Of a stretch of 64,000 nucleotides of DNA, positions 17,059 through 24,547 are shown in pieces (the stretch's first letter is position 1; every line of letters begins with the position of its first letter). Under the pieces are notes generated by a model. That model was not told the origin of the DNA and ran no database searches. It saw only the letters and a program-made list of their open reading frames with translations. Made by a program: the position numbers and the translations under genes. The stretch covers positions 62,001 through 126,000 of the forward strand of contig NZ_JAOQJE010000005.1 in assembly GCF_025567315.1 (NCBI RefSeq). The letters are read 5' to 3'. This DNA comes from Agathobaculum ammoniilyticum (GTDB taxonomy: Bacteria > Bacillota > Clostridia > Oscillospirales > Butyricicoccaceae).

Positions 17059-17946
17059 TTGCTGGCAGAGTACCGCAATCAACAGATATATCATAATCAT
17101 ATTACGACTATTCCTTTCGGCGCTTTTGATTTTGTTCTTTACTATGCGGAGCAGATGAGCCAGATCATACCGGTATTTGAACATCAGCACGACCTGTATG
17201 AGATTTTCTACGGCATAGAAGGGGAAGCCAATGTGGTTTGCGGACAGGACAGCCTGCCATTATATGAAAACAGCATGGTGCTGCTGGGCAAGAACCATCT
17301 GCACCGGCTGCGCTATATGCCGGAAAAGCCCGCGGTGTATTTCACAATGATCTTTGATATTATTCCGAAAAGCGGCAATTCGTCGATCGACGCGGAGCTT
17401 GAGTATCGGGAAATCGCCAAAGCGTTGGATAAAGCGGATACCAATAAATATATTTACCTGCCGCGCGCGGTTTCGCAGCAGGCGCTTCTTGCGGATATAC
17501 ACAAGCAGATACAGGACAGGAAGATCGGATGGGCTAGCCAGATCGGCATTTTATATTACCTGTTCGTCCTCAACCTGCTGCGGCAGACGACTTCGGTGGT
17601 TTCGGACGTGAAAACGCCGCTCGGCTATAAGAATATCGCGCTGGAAGCATCGAAGTACATACACTCCAATTATGCGGATGAGCTGACGATAGACATGGTA
17701 GCCCAGCAGTTAAACGTGACGCCGCGCCACGTCAACCGCCTGTTTCAGGAAATGTTCGGCCGCTCGTTTGCGCATACGGTCAGCGTGATCCGCATGGAAT
17801 ATGCGAAAAAGTACCTGCGGACGACAAACGATTCGCTGGAGCGAATCGCGATGCATGTCGGCCTGCCATCCGGCAAGGTGCTGATCCGGCTGTTCCATGA
17901 GCAGGAAGGGATGTCGCCGGGGGATTATCGGGCAAAATTCCATTAA
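17059..17946 (+). CDS. AraC-family transcriptional regulator, probable controller of the catabolic cluster
   Basis: About 295 residues: an N-terminal cupin-like sensor domain (about 20-140, with FEHQHDLYEIFYGIEGE) and a C-terminal pair of helix-turn-helix motifs (about 195-295, NVTPRHVNRLFQEMFG and ending MSPGDYRAKFH). The likely start is TTG at 17059, 9 bases after AAAAGGAGG; an in-frame ATG at 17011 has no ribosome site. It is divergent from the dehydrogenase and transketolase units, the usual place for their activator. The ligand is unknown. Confidence 0.85.
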   Translation: MLAEYRNQQIYHNHITTIPFGAFDFVLYYAEQMSQIIPVFEHQHDLYEIFYGIEGEANVVCGQDSLPLYENSMVLLGKNHLHRLRYMPEKPAVYFTMIFDIIPKSGNSSIDAELEYREIAKALDKADTNKYIYLPRAVSQQALLADIHKQIQDRKIGWASQIGILYYLFVLNLLRQTTSVVSDVKTPLGYKNIALEASKYIHSNYADELTIDMVAQQLNVTPRHVNRLFQEMFGRSFAHTVSVIRMEYAKKYLRTTNDSLERIAMHVGLPSGKVLIRLFHEQEGMSPGDYRAKFH

Positions 17947-17957
17947 AACAGAAAGCG

Positions 17958-18000
17958 GCCGCCCGCTGTTTCCTTGTCTTGTGCGGAAACGGCGGGCGGC
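17958..18000. terminator. hairpin between converging araC-type and DUF2000 genes
   Basis: A 16-bp stem with one G-T pair (17958-17973 with 17985-18000) and an 11-base loop. The T-run on either side is poor. Confidence 0.55.
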
Positions 18001-18018
18001 GTTGTGTCATGGAGGGCT

Positions 18019-18441
18019 TCAGCGCAGTAGCGGCAGGTTGCCGGTCAGCCGGCCGACCAGCTTTTTCGCGCCGCAGATGCCGATGCCGAAATAGGACAGC
18101 TCCTCCTCGGGGGAAGCCGCGGCCTTACGGGTGAACTCGCTGTAGGTTCCGCAGCCTTGTGCGAGGTCGGAGAAATCCACGGCGATCAAGCCGGCGAAGC
18201 ACGGCTCGTACAGTTTCCGGCGAAGCGCGCGTAGCGTCTGCCGGTCTGCCCGCAGGATGGGTACGGGGAGGGCGGTGATGCCGAGGTGGGCGCGGCCGCT
18301 TTTGTCGCGAACATCCGGTCCCACCGCTTGCGGCAGATGCTTGCCCAGCGTGATGCCTAGTATGGCTGCCGTATTGGCGATCAGGCCCAGCGGCAGCGTC
18401 CCGTCGATCACCAGCACACATTTTTCTGTTTGCGTATCCAT
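18019..18441 (-). CDS. DUF2000 domain protein
   Basis: 140 residues that match DUF2000: KCVLVIDGTLPLGLIANTAAILGITLGKHLPQAVGPDV followed by the GITALPVPIL block. The fold is related to peptidyl-tRNA hydrolase 2-like proteins; the function is unknown. Its start lies 2 bases from the stop of the AraC-type gene upstream, so the two form an operon. Confidence 0.85.
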   Translation of the reverse strand: MDTQTEKCVLVIDGTLPLGLIANTAAILGITLGKHLPQAVGPDVRDKSGRAHLGITALPVPILRADRQTLRALRRKLYEPCFAGLIAVDFSDLAQGCGTYSEFTRKAAASPEEELSYFGIGICGAKKLVGRLTGNLPLLR

Positions 18442-18443
18442 GA

Positions 18444-19283
18444 TTACCGCTCCTTCTGCATATCGTTTCCGGTAAAGATTTTTTGGTATTGCCCGGGCGT
18501 AAGCCCGATGAACTCCTTAAAATAGTGCGTGAAATGGCTCTGGTCGGCGTAGCCGGTCAGACACGCGGCGTCGGCCGGAGGAACGCCCTGCTCGAGCAGC
18601 TCCTTGGCGCGGCTGAGCCGGATATTCTGCAGATACCGGTAGGGAGAAACGCCAACCTGCCGCGCGAACAGGCGCAGTAGGTAGGATTTGCCGAAATCTG
18701 TCATGGAAACCAGGCTGTCGAGCGTGATGCTGTCCGCGTAATGCTGCTCCATATAGGCGCAGAGCATCTGGATCTGGCTGTTCTGCGCGGGCGGCGGCTC
18801 CACTCCGGCTGGCGGCAGGGTGCAGCCGGACAGAAGCGGTTCGAGGAGATAATAGAACGCCTCCTGCTTTTCCAGCGCGGGCGCATCGCGCACAAGCGCG
18901 TCGTACAGGGCACGGAGGGCGTGCATGAGCTCGCTCTGCGGCAAAAGGTTGCGCGTGAAACGGGGCGGCTGCTCCCTGCCGGTGATCTCCCTTGCGGCAC
19001 GGCACATAACGTCGGGTGGGATGTTGACCGCGCGGTAGTCCAGCGGTTCGCCGCTTACAGGGGCGCAGCAGTGGCAGTCGTGCGGATTGAAAAGCACAAG
19101 GTCGCCGGCCGATATATCGTATTCCTGTCCCCCGCACCACAGATGGCGCCCGCCGCTTTCGATGAAGCCGATGACATAATACTCGTGGAAGTGGTTGGGG
19201 AATTTCTGCACGACGCCCTGCAGGTGATAAGCTTCTATGCCGAGCACCTGGTCGTAGCAGACGGTACGGGATTCATCCGGCAT
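18444..19283 (-). CDS. AraC-family transcriptional regulator
   Basis: 279 residues: N-terminal cupin AraC-binding domain (about 15-150, NHFHEYYVIGFIESG then AGDLVLFNPHDCHCCAP) and C-terminal double helix-turn-helix (about 180-275, FGKSYLLRLFARQVGVSPYRYL and GYADQSHFTHYFKEFIGLTPGQY). The ATG at 19283 follows AAAGGAGG by 7 bases. It is coupled to the DUF2000 gene. The regulon is not evident beyond that neighbour. Confidence 0.9.
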   Translation of the reverse strand: MPDESRTVCYDQVLGIEAYHLQGVVQKFPNHFHEYYVIGFIESGGRHLWCGGQEYDISAGDLVLFNPHDCHCCAPVSGEPLDYRAVNIPPDVMCRAAREITGREQPPRFTRNLLPQSELMHALRALYDALVRDAPALEKQEAFYYLLEPLLSGCTLPPAGVEPPPAQNSQIQMLCAYMEQHYADSITLDSLVSMTDFGKSYLLRLFARQVGVSPYRYLQNIRLSRAKELLEQGVPPADAACLTGYADQSHFTHYFKEFIGLTPGQYQKIFTGNDMQKER

Positions 19284-19367
19284 GACGCGGCCTCCTTTCA
19301 TAGTCTGCAGACAGTATAGCATACCGCGCGCCAAAATTCTTGCAGTATATTACACTCCGCCAAGCAA

Positions 19368-19395
19368 AGCGCGCCGCTGCTTGCAGCGGCGCGCT
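19368..19395 (-). terminator. hairpin after the VOC gene
   Basis: A 13-base GC-rich arm (AGCGCGCCGCTGC) and its complement around a very short loop. The minus-strand T-run after it is weak, so termination is only probable. Confidence 0.5.
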
Positions 19396-19398
19396 GTA

Positions 19399-19749
19399 TT
19401 ATTGCAGATAATTGGTGATGCCCAGTCGGTTGCCGAACGGGTCCTCAAATTCAGCGGTCCAGCCGGTCCGCATATGGAACGGTTCGGAAAGGAATGCGAT
19501 GCCGTCCGCGCGCATCCGACGGTACTGTGCCTTGACATCGCTGACTTCAAACCAGGTTACGGGCTTCTGGACTGGGAAGCGGCACTTGTCCTTGAGGATA
19601 ATGGCCGGCTCCTCCTGCCCGACACGGTAGGCGGACATCCCGCTGTCGGAAAAGTCGAATTTCAGATCCAACCCGAGCGCGCCGCCGTAAAACCGTTTCG
19701 CCGCGTCCAGATCATCGACGGGCAGGAAAAAGTTGTCATAGCCTTTCAC
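19399..19749 (-). CDS. VOC-family (glyoxalase/bleomycin-resistance fold) protein
   Basis: 116 residues with the paired beta-alpha-beta-beta-beta modules of the vicinal-oxygen-chelate superfamily: FFLPVDDLDAAKRFY at the start and EFEDPFGNRLGITN at the end. Substrate unknown. It begins at a GTG whose G is shared with the stop of the upstream gene (TAGTG), so it is coupled to the GyrI/zinc-ribbon gene and the WYL regulator. Confidence 0.85.
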   Translation of the reverse strand: MKGYDNFFLPVDDLDAAKRFYGGALGLDLKFDFSDSGMSAYRVGQEEPAIILKDKCRFPVQKPVTWFEVSDVKAQYRRMRADGIAFLSEPFHMRTGWTAEFEDPFGNRLGITNYLQ

Positions 19750-20438
19750 TACTCCGTTTCCCCTTTCCAGCGCGTAAGAGTGGGGAAATATTCCCGCATC
19801 TGCTCTCTCGCGCGCTCGCGGTCGGTGTACAGCTCGGGTGCGCAGTTGAGGTTGTGCTCTATCTGCTCTTCCATGGTTGCGTCGTAGGTGAACGCGCCGT
19901 TCTGGTAGCAGTAGGTGCAGTAGGTGCAGCTTTGCGTGCCATCCGCTTCGGTGCCACGGTCGGCGGGCCTGGTCATCGGCATGCCGCAGGACTGGCAGAT
20001 GTCCGCCAGACCGACGTAAATATCGATATCCGCCTGCCCGTCCTCGTAATTGCGGTATTCCTCAAAGTCCACGCCGTAGGCGCGCGGCAGGGGCAGGGAC
20101 CAGATTTCGCCCCATGCCTGCATCGGCATCGCGCGGATATCACCGTGAAAATGGAATTTAGCGTATTCGCCCGCCGGTATCTCGATTGGTACGCACCCCG
20201 CGGGGCAAGCTTCACTTTCGCAGGCCACGACCGCGTCGTAGCTCTCGTCGTCCCAGCCGTAATTGGTATATAGACCGTAGCAGGGCGCGCCTTCCCGTCC
20301 GGCCATCAGGCCGGCGCGCATGAACTGCTCCCACAGGCCGCCGATCTTCTGCGCGCAGGCGGGATCGGCGTTCCCTGTGCGGCATTTCAGCCCAACCAGC
20401 GTTCGGGCGGGCAGGGATACGGTTTCATATTGCAGCAT
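19749..20438 (-). CDS. GyrI-like effector-binding domain with C-terminal zinc ribbon
   Basis: 229 residues. Residues about 1-145 form a GyrI/SOUL-type small-molecule-binding domain (LPARTLVGL, then VPIEIPAGEYAKFHFHG). Residues about 150-210 form a putative zinc ribbon of the type CQSCGMPM ... YCTYCYQNGAFT. Such fusions occur in Firmicutes and probably bind ligands. The ATG at 20438 is chosen because AAAGGA is at a good distance; the ATG 9 bases upstream touches it. It lies between the WYL regulator and the VOC gene. Confidence 0.82.
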   Translation of the reverse strand: MLQYETVSLPARTLVGLKCRTGNADPACAQKIGGLWEQFMRAGLMAGREGAPCYGLYTNYGWDDESYDAVVACESEACPAGCVPIEIPAGEYAKFHFHGDIRAMPMQAWGEIWSLPLPRAYGVDFEEYRNYEDGQADIDIYVGLADICQSCGMPMTRPADRGTEADGTQSCTYCTYCYQNGAFTYDATMEEQIEHNLNCAPELYTDRERAREQMREYFPTLTRWKGETE

Positions 20439-20443
20439 AGCGT

Positions 20444-21406
20444 TCATCCTTTCGGTTTTGATGGCTCCATTGTAGCATCGGATACCGGACAGGGCGCGTC
20501 CGCATTTGGATAAAGCGCGGCGATTTTTTTTGCTTCCGCCGCGATGTGGCGGCGCAGTGCGGGCGGGGACAGGATTTCGGCATGCGAGCCATAGGACAGC
20601 AGATAACCGGCACCCCAGGCACCTACCGGCCATTCGGTCCGCACCAGCAGGGATCCGTCCGGCTGCGGGGAGATGCAGGCGCGTTCAAATTCATCATATA
20701 CGCGGAATGCCACGGCGGGGGAAAAGCGGACGGCGATGCGGGTGGTCGGCACGGATACAGCCTGATTCCCGTCCAGCGGGGGCGGGTCTCCGTGCGGCGC
20801 GAAGCGCTCGTCCAGCAGTGCGATACGCTCCATGCGCGACAGCTTGAAGGTGCGGAAAGAGCGTCGATCCCGACACCATGCCTGTAGGTACCACGAAATT
20901 CCCTTGAACCGCAGCTTGACCGGTTCCACGGTGCGCCGCGCCGCAGCACCATTCTGCCCGTAATAGTCAAAGGCCAGCACCCGACGCTCCAGGATAGACG
21001 ACTTGAGCAGCTCGAACAGCGCGCGCCGCTCGCCGGAGTCGCCCCAATCGGAGAAATCCGCGTCGATCCAGCTCACGGCCTCGCGCCGGAACAGGGCGGA
21101 CAGGCGAGTGAGCAGAGCGCCATCCTGCACGGCTCCGGTGGCGCGAAGGGTTTGCAGGGCGTACAGGATTTCGTCCTGCTCGCGCGCGGACAGCAGGGAT
21201 TTGGACAGCACGAAGCCGTCCATCAGGCGCACGCCGCCCCGCCGCCCGCGCGCCGCGTAAACCGGCACGCCCGCCGCGGAGAGCGCGTCAATATCGCGGC
21301 GGATGGTGCGCTCAGATACCTCCAACTGGCAGGCAAGATCAGGTATGGTCGCGCCACCGCGCTCCAAAAGGATATATAAGATCTCAAACAAGCGTCCGCT
21401 TTGCAT
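20444..21406 (-). CDS. WYL-domain transcriptional regulator (YafY type)
   Basis: 320 residues: an N-terminal DeoR-like helix-turn-helix (about 1-60, ATIPDLACQLEVSERTIRRDIDAL), a WYL domain (about 140-210, including KLRFKGISWYLQAWC) and a C-terminal WCX extension. WYL domains sense ligands such as nucleotides or DNA fragments. The ATG at 21406 has GAGGGG upstream. It heads the WYL-GyrI-VOC operon and likely regulates it. Confidence 0.88.
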   Translation of the reverse strand: MQSGRLFEILYILLERGGATIPDLACQLEVSERTIRRDIDALSAAGVPVYAARGRRGGVRLMDGFVLSKSLLSAREQDEILYALQTLRATGAVQDGALLTRLSALFRREAVSWIDADFSDWGDSGERRALFELLKSSILERRVLAFDYYGQNGAAARRTVEPVKLRFKGISWYLQAWCRDRRSFRTFKLSRMERIALLDERFAPHGDPPPLDGNQAVSVPTTRIAVRFSPAVAFRVYDEFERACISPQPDGSLLVRTEWPVGAWGAGYLLSYGSHAEILSPPALRRHIAAEAKKIAALYPNADAPCPVSDATMEPSKPKG

Positions 21407-21497
21407 GGCTTCACCCCTCACCAGTAGTATAGCACAAAAAGCGGACAAAGTATGGCCGGTTTTTGGAAAGAACACGCGGACAGGCTGGCAAAGAGAA

Positions 21498-21530
21498 AAA
21501 AGGCTTCGGAACGATGTTCCGAAGCCTTTT
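21498..21530 (-). terminator. terminator of gdhA
   Basis: A 15-bp perfect stem (21498-21512 with 21516-21530) with a 3-base loop. On the minus strand it ends in T-runs. Confidence 0.85.
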
Positions 21531-21559
21531 CTGTTCAGTTGGCGGAAGAAAGAGGAGAT

Positions 21560-22903
21560 TTAGCAAACGCCCTGAGCGAGCATGGCGTCCGCGATCTTCT
21601 CAAAGCCGCCGATGTTCGCACCCATGACAAGGTTGTCCTTGTGGCCGTACTTTTCAGCGGACTGAATGCAGGTCTTGAAAATGTTGACCATAATATCGTG
21701 CAGACGCTGATCAACCTCCTCGAAGGTCCAGGACAGGCGCAGCGAGTTCTGGCTCATCTCCAGGCCGGAGGTGGCGACGCCGCCTGCGTTGGCCGCCTTG
21801 GCAGGACCGAAGAAGATGCCGTTTGCCAGGAACGCCTCCACAGCCTCCGGCGTGGACGGCATGTTCGCGCCCTCGGCCACGAATTTGCAGCCGTTCGCAA
21901 TCAGGGCCTTGGCGTCGTCGCCGCTGATCTCATTCTGGGTTGCGCAGGGCAGCGCGACGTCGCACTTGACGCTCCACGGGCGCTGGCCCTCGGTGTAGGT
22001 GCTGCCCGGCACGCGGTCCGCGTATTCCTTGATGCGACCGCGCTTGACCTCCTTGATGTCCTTGACGACATCGAGGTTAATGCCGTTGGGGTCGTAGATG
22101 AAGCCATTGGAATCCGACACGGTAACGACCTTGGCGCCCAGCTCGGTCGCCTTCTGGCAGGCGTAGATCGCCACGTTGCCCGAGCCGGAGATGGCGACCG
22201 TCTTGCCCTCAAACGAGGTACCCTTGTAAGCGAGCATTTCCTTCATATAGTAGCACAGGCCGTAGCCGGTCGCCTCGGTGCGCGCGAGCGAGCCGCCGTA
22301 GGACAGGCCCTTGCCGGTGAGTACGCCGGTGAACTCGTTGCGCAGGCGCTTGTACTGGCCGTACATAAAGCCGATTTCGCGGCCGCCGACGCCGATATCG
22401 CCCGCCGGTACGTCGGTGAACTGGCCGATGTGCTTGGACAGCTCGGTGATGAAGGACTGGCAGAAACGCATGACTTCCGCATCGGACTTGCCCTTGGGAT
22501 CGAAGTCCGAGCCGCCCTTACCGCCGCCCATGGGCAGGCCGGTCAGGCTATTCTTGAAGCACTGCTCAAAGCCGAGGAACTTGATGACCGACGCGTTGAC
22601 AGACGGATGGAAGCGCAGACCGCCCTTGTAGGGGCCGATTGCGGAGTTGAACTGCACGCGGAAGCCGCGGTTGACCTGAACCTTGCCCTCGTCATCCACC
22701 CACGGAACACGGAACATTACCATGCGCTCCGGCTCGACGATACGGTCGATGATGCCGTTCTTCTCCAACTCCGGACGCGCCTCTACGACCGGCTCGAAGC
22801 TTTCGAGTACTTCAAGAACCGCCTGCTGAAATTCCGGCTCGTTCGGGTTGCGCTTCTGCACGGTTTCGTATACGCGCTTGAGGTAAGTGTTGGTAAGTGC
22901 CAT
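21560..22903 (-). CDS. gdhA: NADP-type glutamate dehydrogenase
   Basis: 447 residues of the hexameric glutamate dehydrogenase family, which makes glutamate from 2-oxoglutarate and ammonia. The substrate lysines are in YKGGLRFHPSVN and LPMGGGKGGSDFDPKG, and the Rossmann motif is SGSGNVAIYA. The ATG at 22903 follows AAGGAGG by 8 bases. It is a single gene with its own strong promoter and terminator. NADP specificity is suggested by length and family type, not proven by sequence reading alone. Confidence 0.94.
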   Translation of the reverse strand: MALTNTYLKRVYETVQKRNPNEPEFQQAVLEVLESFEPVVEARPELEKNGIIDRIVEPERMVMFRVPWVDDEGKVQVNRGFRVQFNSAIGPYKGGLRFHPSVNASVIKFLGFEQCFKNSLTGLPMGGGKGGSDFDPKGKSDAEVMRFCQSFITELSKHIGQFTDVPAGDIGVGGREIGFMYGQYKRLRNEFTGVLTGKGLSYGGSLARTEATGYGLCYYMKEMLAYKGTSFEGKTVAISGSGNVAIYACQKATELGAKVVTVSDSNGFIYDPNGINLDVVKDIKEVKRGRIKEYADRVPGSTYTEGQRPWSVKCDVALPCATQNEISGDDAKALIANGCKFVAEGANMPSTPEAVEAFLANGIFFGPAKAANAGGVATSGLEMSQNSLRLSWTFEEVDQRLHDIMVNIFKTCIQSAEKYGHKDNLVMGANIGGFEKIADAMLAQGVC

Positions 22904-22996
22904 TTGATTTGTCCTCCTTACATTTCTGCCGCAGCCTCTTTCCAATAATCAGGGAAAAGTGCGGAATAACTTACATACATGCTGTAGTGTGTAATT

Positions 22997-23025
22997 ATTA
23001 TATAGTATTTTGCGAATGTGTGCAA
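22997..23025 (-). promoter_or_regulatory. promoter of gdhA
   Basis: On the minus strand, -35 TTGCAC (23025-23020) and -10 TATAAT (23002-22997) with a 17-base spacer. Confidence 0.65.
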
Positions 23026-23128
23026 CAATTTAGCGTGTTAAAAATATACATTTTTTACTTGTGGAATGGGGATGGAAATTGTCAGATTTACCTGATATAA
23101 TGAAGTGCGAGGGGGTGCGACTTGCAAA

Positions 23129-23437
23129 ATGAACAGTTTTGACAAAATTTATGCGGTCGTCCGGCGCATCCCGCGCGGCACGGTCGCGACTTACGGCCAG
23201 ATTGCGCTGCTGGCGGGCAATCCGCGCTGGGCGCGGGTGGTCGGCTATGCGCTGCACGCGAATCCGGATCCGGAAGGAATACCATGCTACCGCGTGGTGA
23301 CCAAAGAGGGCCGTACCTCTCCAGCTTTTGCATTCGGCGGCGCGGATATACAGCGCGCAATGCTGGAGGCGGACGGGATAGAGTTTACCGCCGACGGGCG
23401 GGTGGATATGGAGCGGTTCCGCTGGGAGGGAGCTTGA
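23129..23437 (+). CDS. MGMT-family DNA alkyltransferase domain protein
   Basis: 102 residues that cover only the C-terminal DNA-binding/active-site domain of O6-alkylguanine-DNA alkyltransferase. The active-site motif is IPCYRVV with C53, where the common form is PCHRV; the His is replaced by Tyr. The Cys is present, so it differs from the non-catalytic alkyltransferase-like proteins that have Trp. It may repair or flag alkylated guanine. The ATG at 23129 has GAGGGGG upstream. It is followed 2 bases later by the HD-domain gene. Confidence 0.85.
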   Translation: MNSFDKIYAVVRRIPRGTVATYGQIALLAGNPRWARVVGYALHANPDPEGIPCYRVVTKEGRTSPAFAFGGADIQRAMLEADGIEFTADGRVDMERFRWEGA

Positions 23438-23439
23438 CG

Positions 23440-23946
23440 ATGATCGATCTGGAAAAGCTGGCGGCGCTGGCAGTCGCCTATGATGCGGGGGACGCGCGTC
23501 GGGTGCAGCATTTTATGAAAGTATATGCGTTCTGCCGCCTGTTAGGACGAAGCGAGGGCCTGGGGGAGGAAGAACAGAATATTCTGGACGCTGCGGCTCT
23601 CCTGCATGATATCGGCATTCACGAAGCGGAGCGCAAGCACGGCTCTTCCGGCGGGAAGTGGCAGGAGCTGGAGGGGCCGGCGGTCGCCGCGCCGCTGCTC
23701 GCGCAGGCCGGCGCTTCGGCGGCGCAGGCGGAGAAAATTGCTTGGCTGATCGCGCATCATCACAGTTTCGACGCTTCGGAGGATCTTGCCTTCCGCATCC
23801 TGCTTGAGGCGGATTTTCTGGTCAACGCATATGAAAGCGCCCTGCCGCCGGAGGCCTGTGGAACGGCGGGGGAACGGGTGTTCCGTACAGAGACCGGACG
23901 TTCATTTTTACAGAAAATGTATCTGGAAAAGCCGTATAAGCCGTAA
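23440..23946 (+). CDS. HD-domain phosphohydrolase
   Basis: 168 residues with an HD metal-dependent phosphohydrolase domain: H24, H56-D57 (LLHDIGIHEAERKH) and a later HHH motif (AHHHSFD). The substrate may be a nucleotide or a second messenger and is not fixed. The ATG follows GGGAGGG. It is in an operon with the alkyltransferase gene. Confidence 0.85.
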   Translation: MIDLEKLAALAVAYDAGDARRVQHFMKVYAFCRLLGRSEGLGEEEQNILDAAALLHDIGIHEAERKHGSSGGKWQELEGPAVAAPLLAQAGASAAQAEKIAWLIAHHHSFDASEDLAFRILLEADFLVNAYESALPPEACGTAGERVFRTETGRSFLQKMYLEKPYKP

Positions 23947-23969
23947 AAGTGCATAAATTACAGAGAAGA

Positions 23970-24005
23970 AAGGGCGTTCCGTTTGGCAGAGGGAACGCCC
24001 TTTTT
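23970..24005 (+). terminator. terminator after the HD-domain gene
   Basis: An 11-bp stem (23970-23980 with 23992-24002) followed by a T-run. Confidence 0.85.
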
Positions 24006-24024
24006 GAACTTTTTGTGAAATCTG

Positions 24025-24052
24025 TTGACAACACAACGAATCGGTGTATACT
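24025..24052 (+). promoter_or_regulatory. promoter of the marR-ABC operon
   Basis: Perfect -35 TTGACA (24025-24030), -10 TATACT (24047-24052), 16-base spacer. Confidence 0.75.
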
Positions 24053-24053
24053 G

Positions 24054-24069
24054 TGTTAGTAAGCTAACA
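24054..24069. promoter_or_regulatory. MarR operator
   Basis: TGTTAG-TAAG-CTAACA, a perfect 6-4-6 palindrome directly after the -10 box and covering the start site. It fits autoregulation by the MarR protein encoded next. Confidence 0.65.
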
Positions 24070-24088
24070 GTAAGGAGGCTAATAATTG

Positions 24089-24547
24089 ATGCAGGAGCAA
24101 ACGATCTGCGGCGAGCTCGGCATGCTGAACAATCTGTTCAAGCGGCAGATGGCGCGCCAATCGGGCGAGGAATTCAGCAAGGTGACCGGTATGCAGGGGA
24201 TGATTATTCATTACCTGCTGGTTGCAGACGGCGACCGCTTCCAAAAGGATGTGGAGACTCAGTTCCGCTTCCGGCGTTCGACTGCGACCGGCATTTTGCA
24301 GCTCATGGAGCAGCACGGGCTGCTGCGGCGCGAGCCGGTGCCGCAGGACGGGCGGCTCAAACGGCTGGTGCTGACTGACAAGGCGTTGGCGCTCGATGCG
24401 CGGATCAAAAAGAAGTTCCGCGACACAGAGACGCTGATGCGTGCCGGCATCAGCGAGGAGGACATGGACGCCTGGTTCCGCGTGTGCGGCAGGATCCGCG
24501 CGAATCTGGAAAACTATCAACGCAGGGCTTCGGAGGGACAAGAATGA
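24089..24547 (+). CDS. MarR-family regulator of an ABC exporter
   Basis: 152 residues of the winged-helix MarR family. The DNA-recognition helix and wing are in FRFRRSTATGILQLMEQHGLLRREPVPQDGRLKRLVLTDK. These dimers usually repress efflux genes until a ligand binds. AAGGAGG lies 10 bases before the ATG. The end overlaps the first ABC gene, and a palindromic operator lies in the leader, so autorepression with control of the exporter is likely. Confidence 0.92.
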   Translation: MQEQTICGELGMLNNLFKRQMARQSGEEFSKVTGMQGMIIHYLLVADGDRFQKDVETQFRFRRSTATGILQLMEQHGLLRREPVPQDGRLKRLVLTDKALALDARIKKKFRDTETLMRAGISEEDMDAWFRVCGRIRANLENYQRRASEGQE

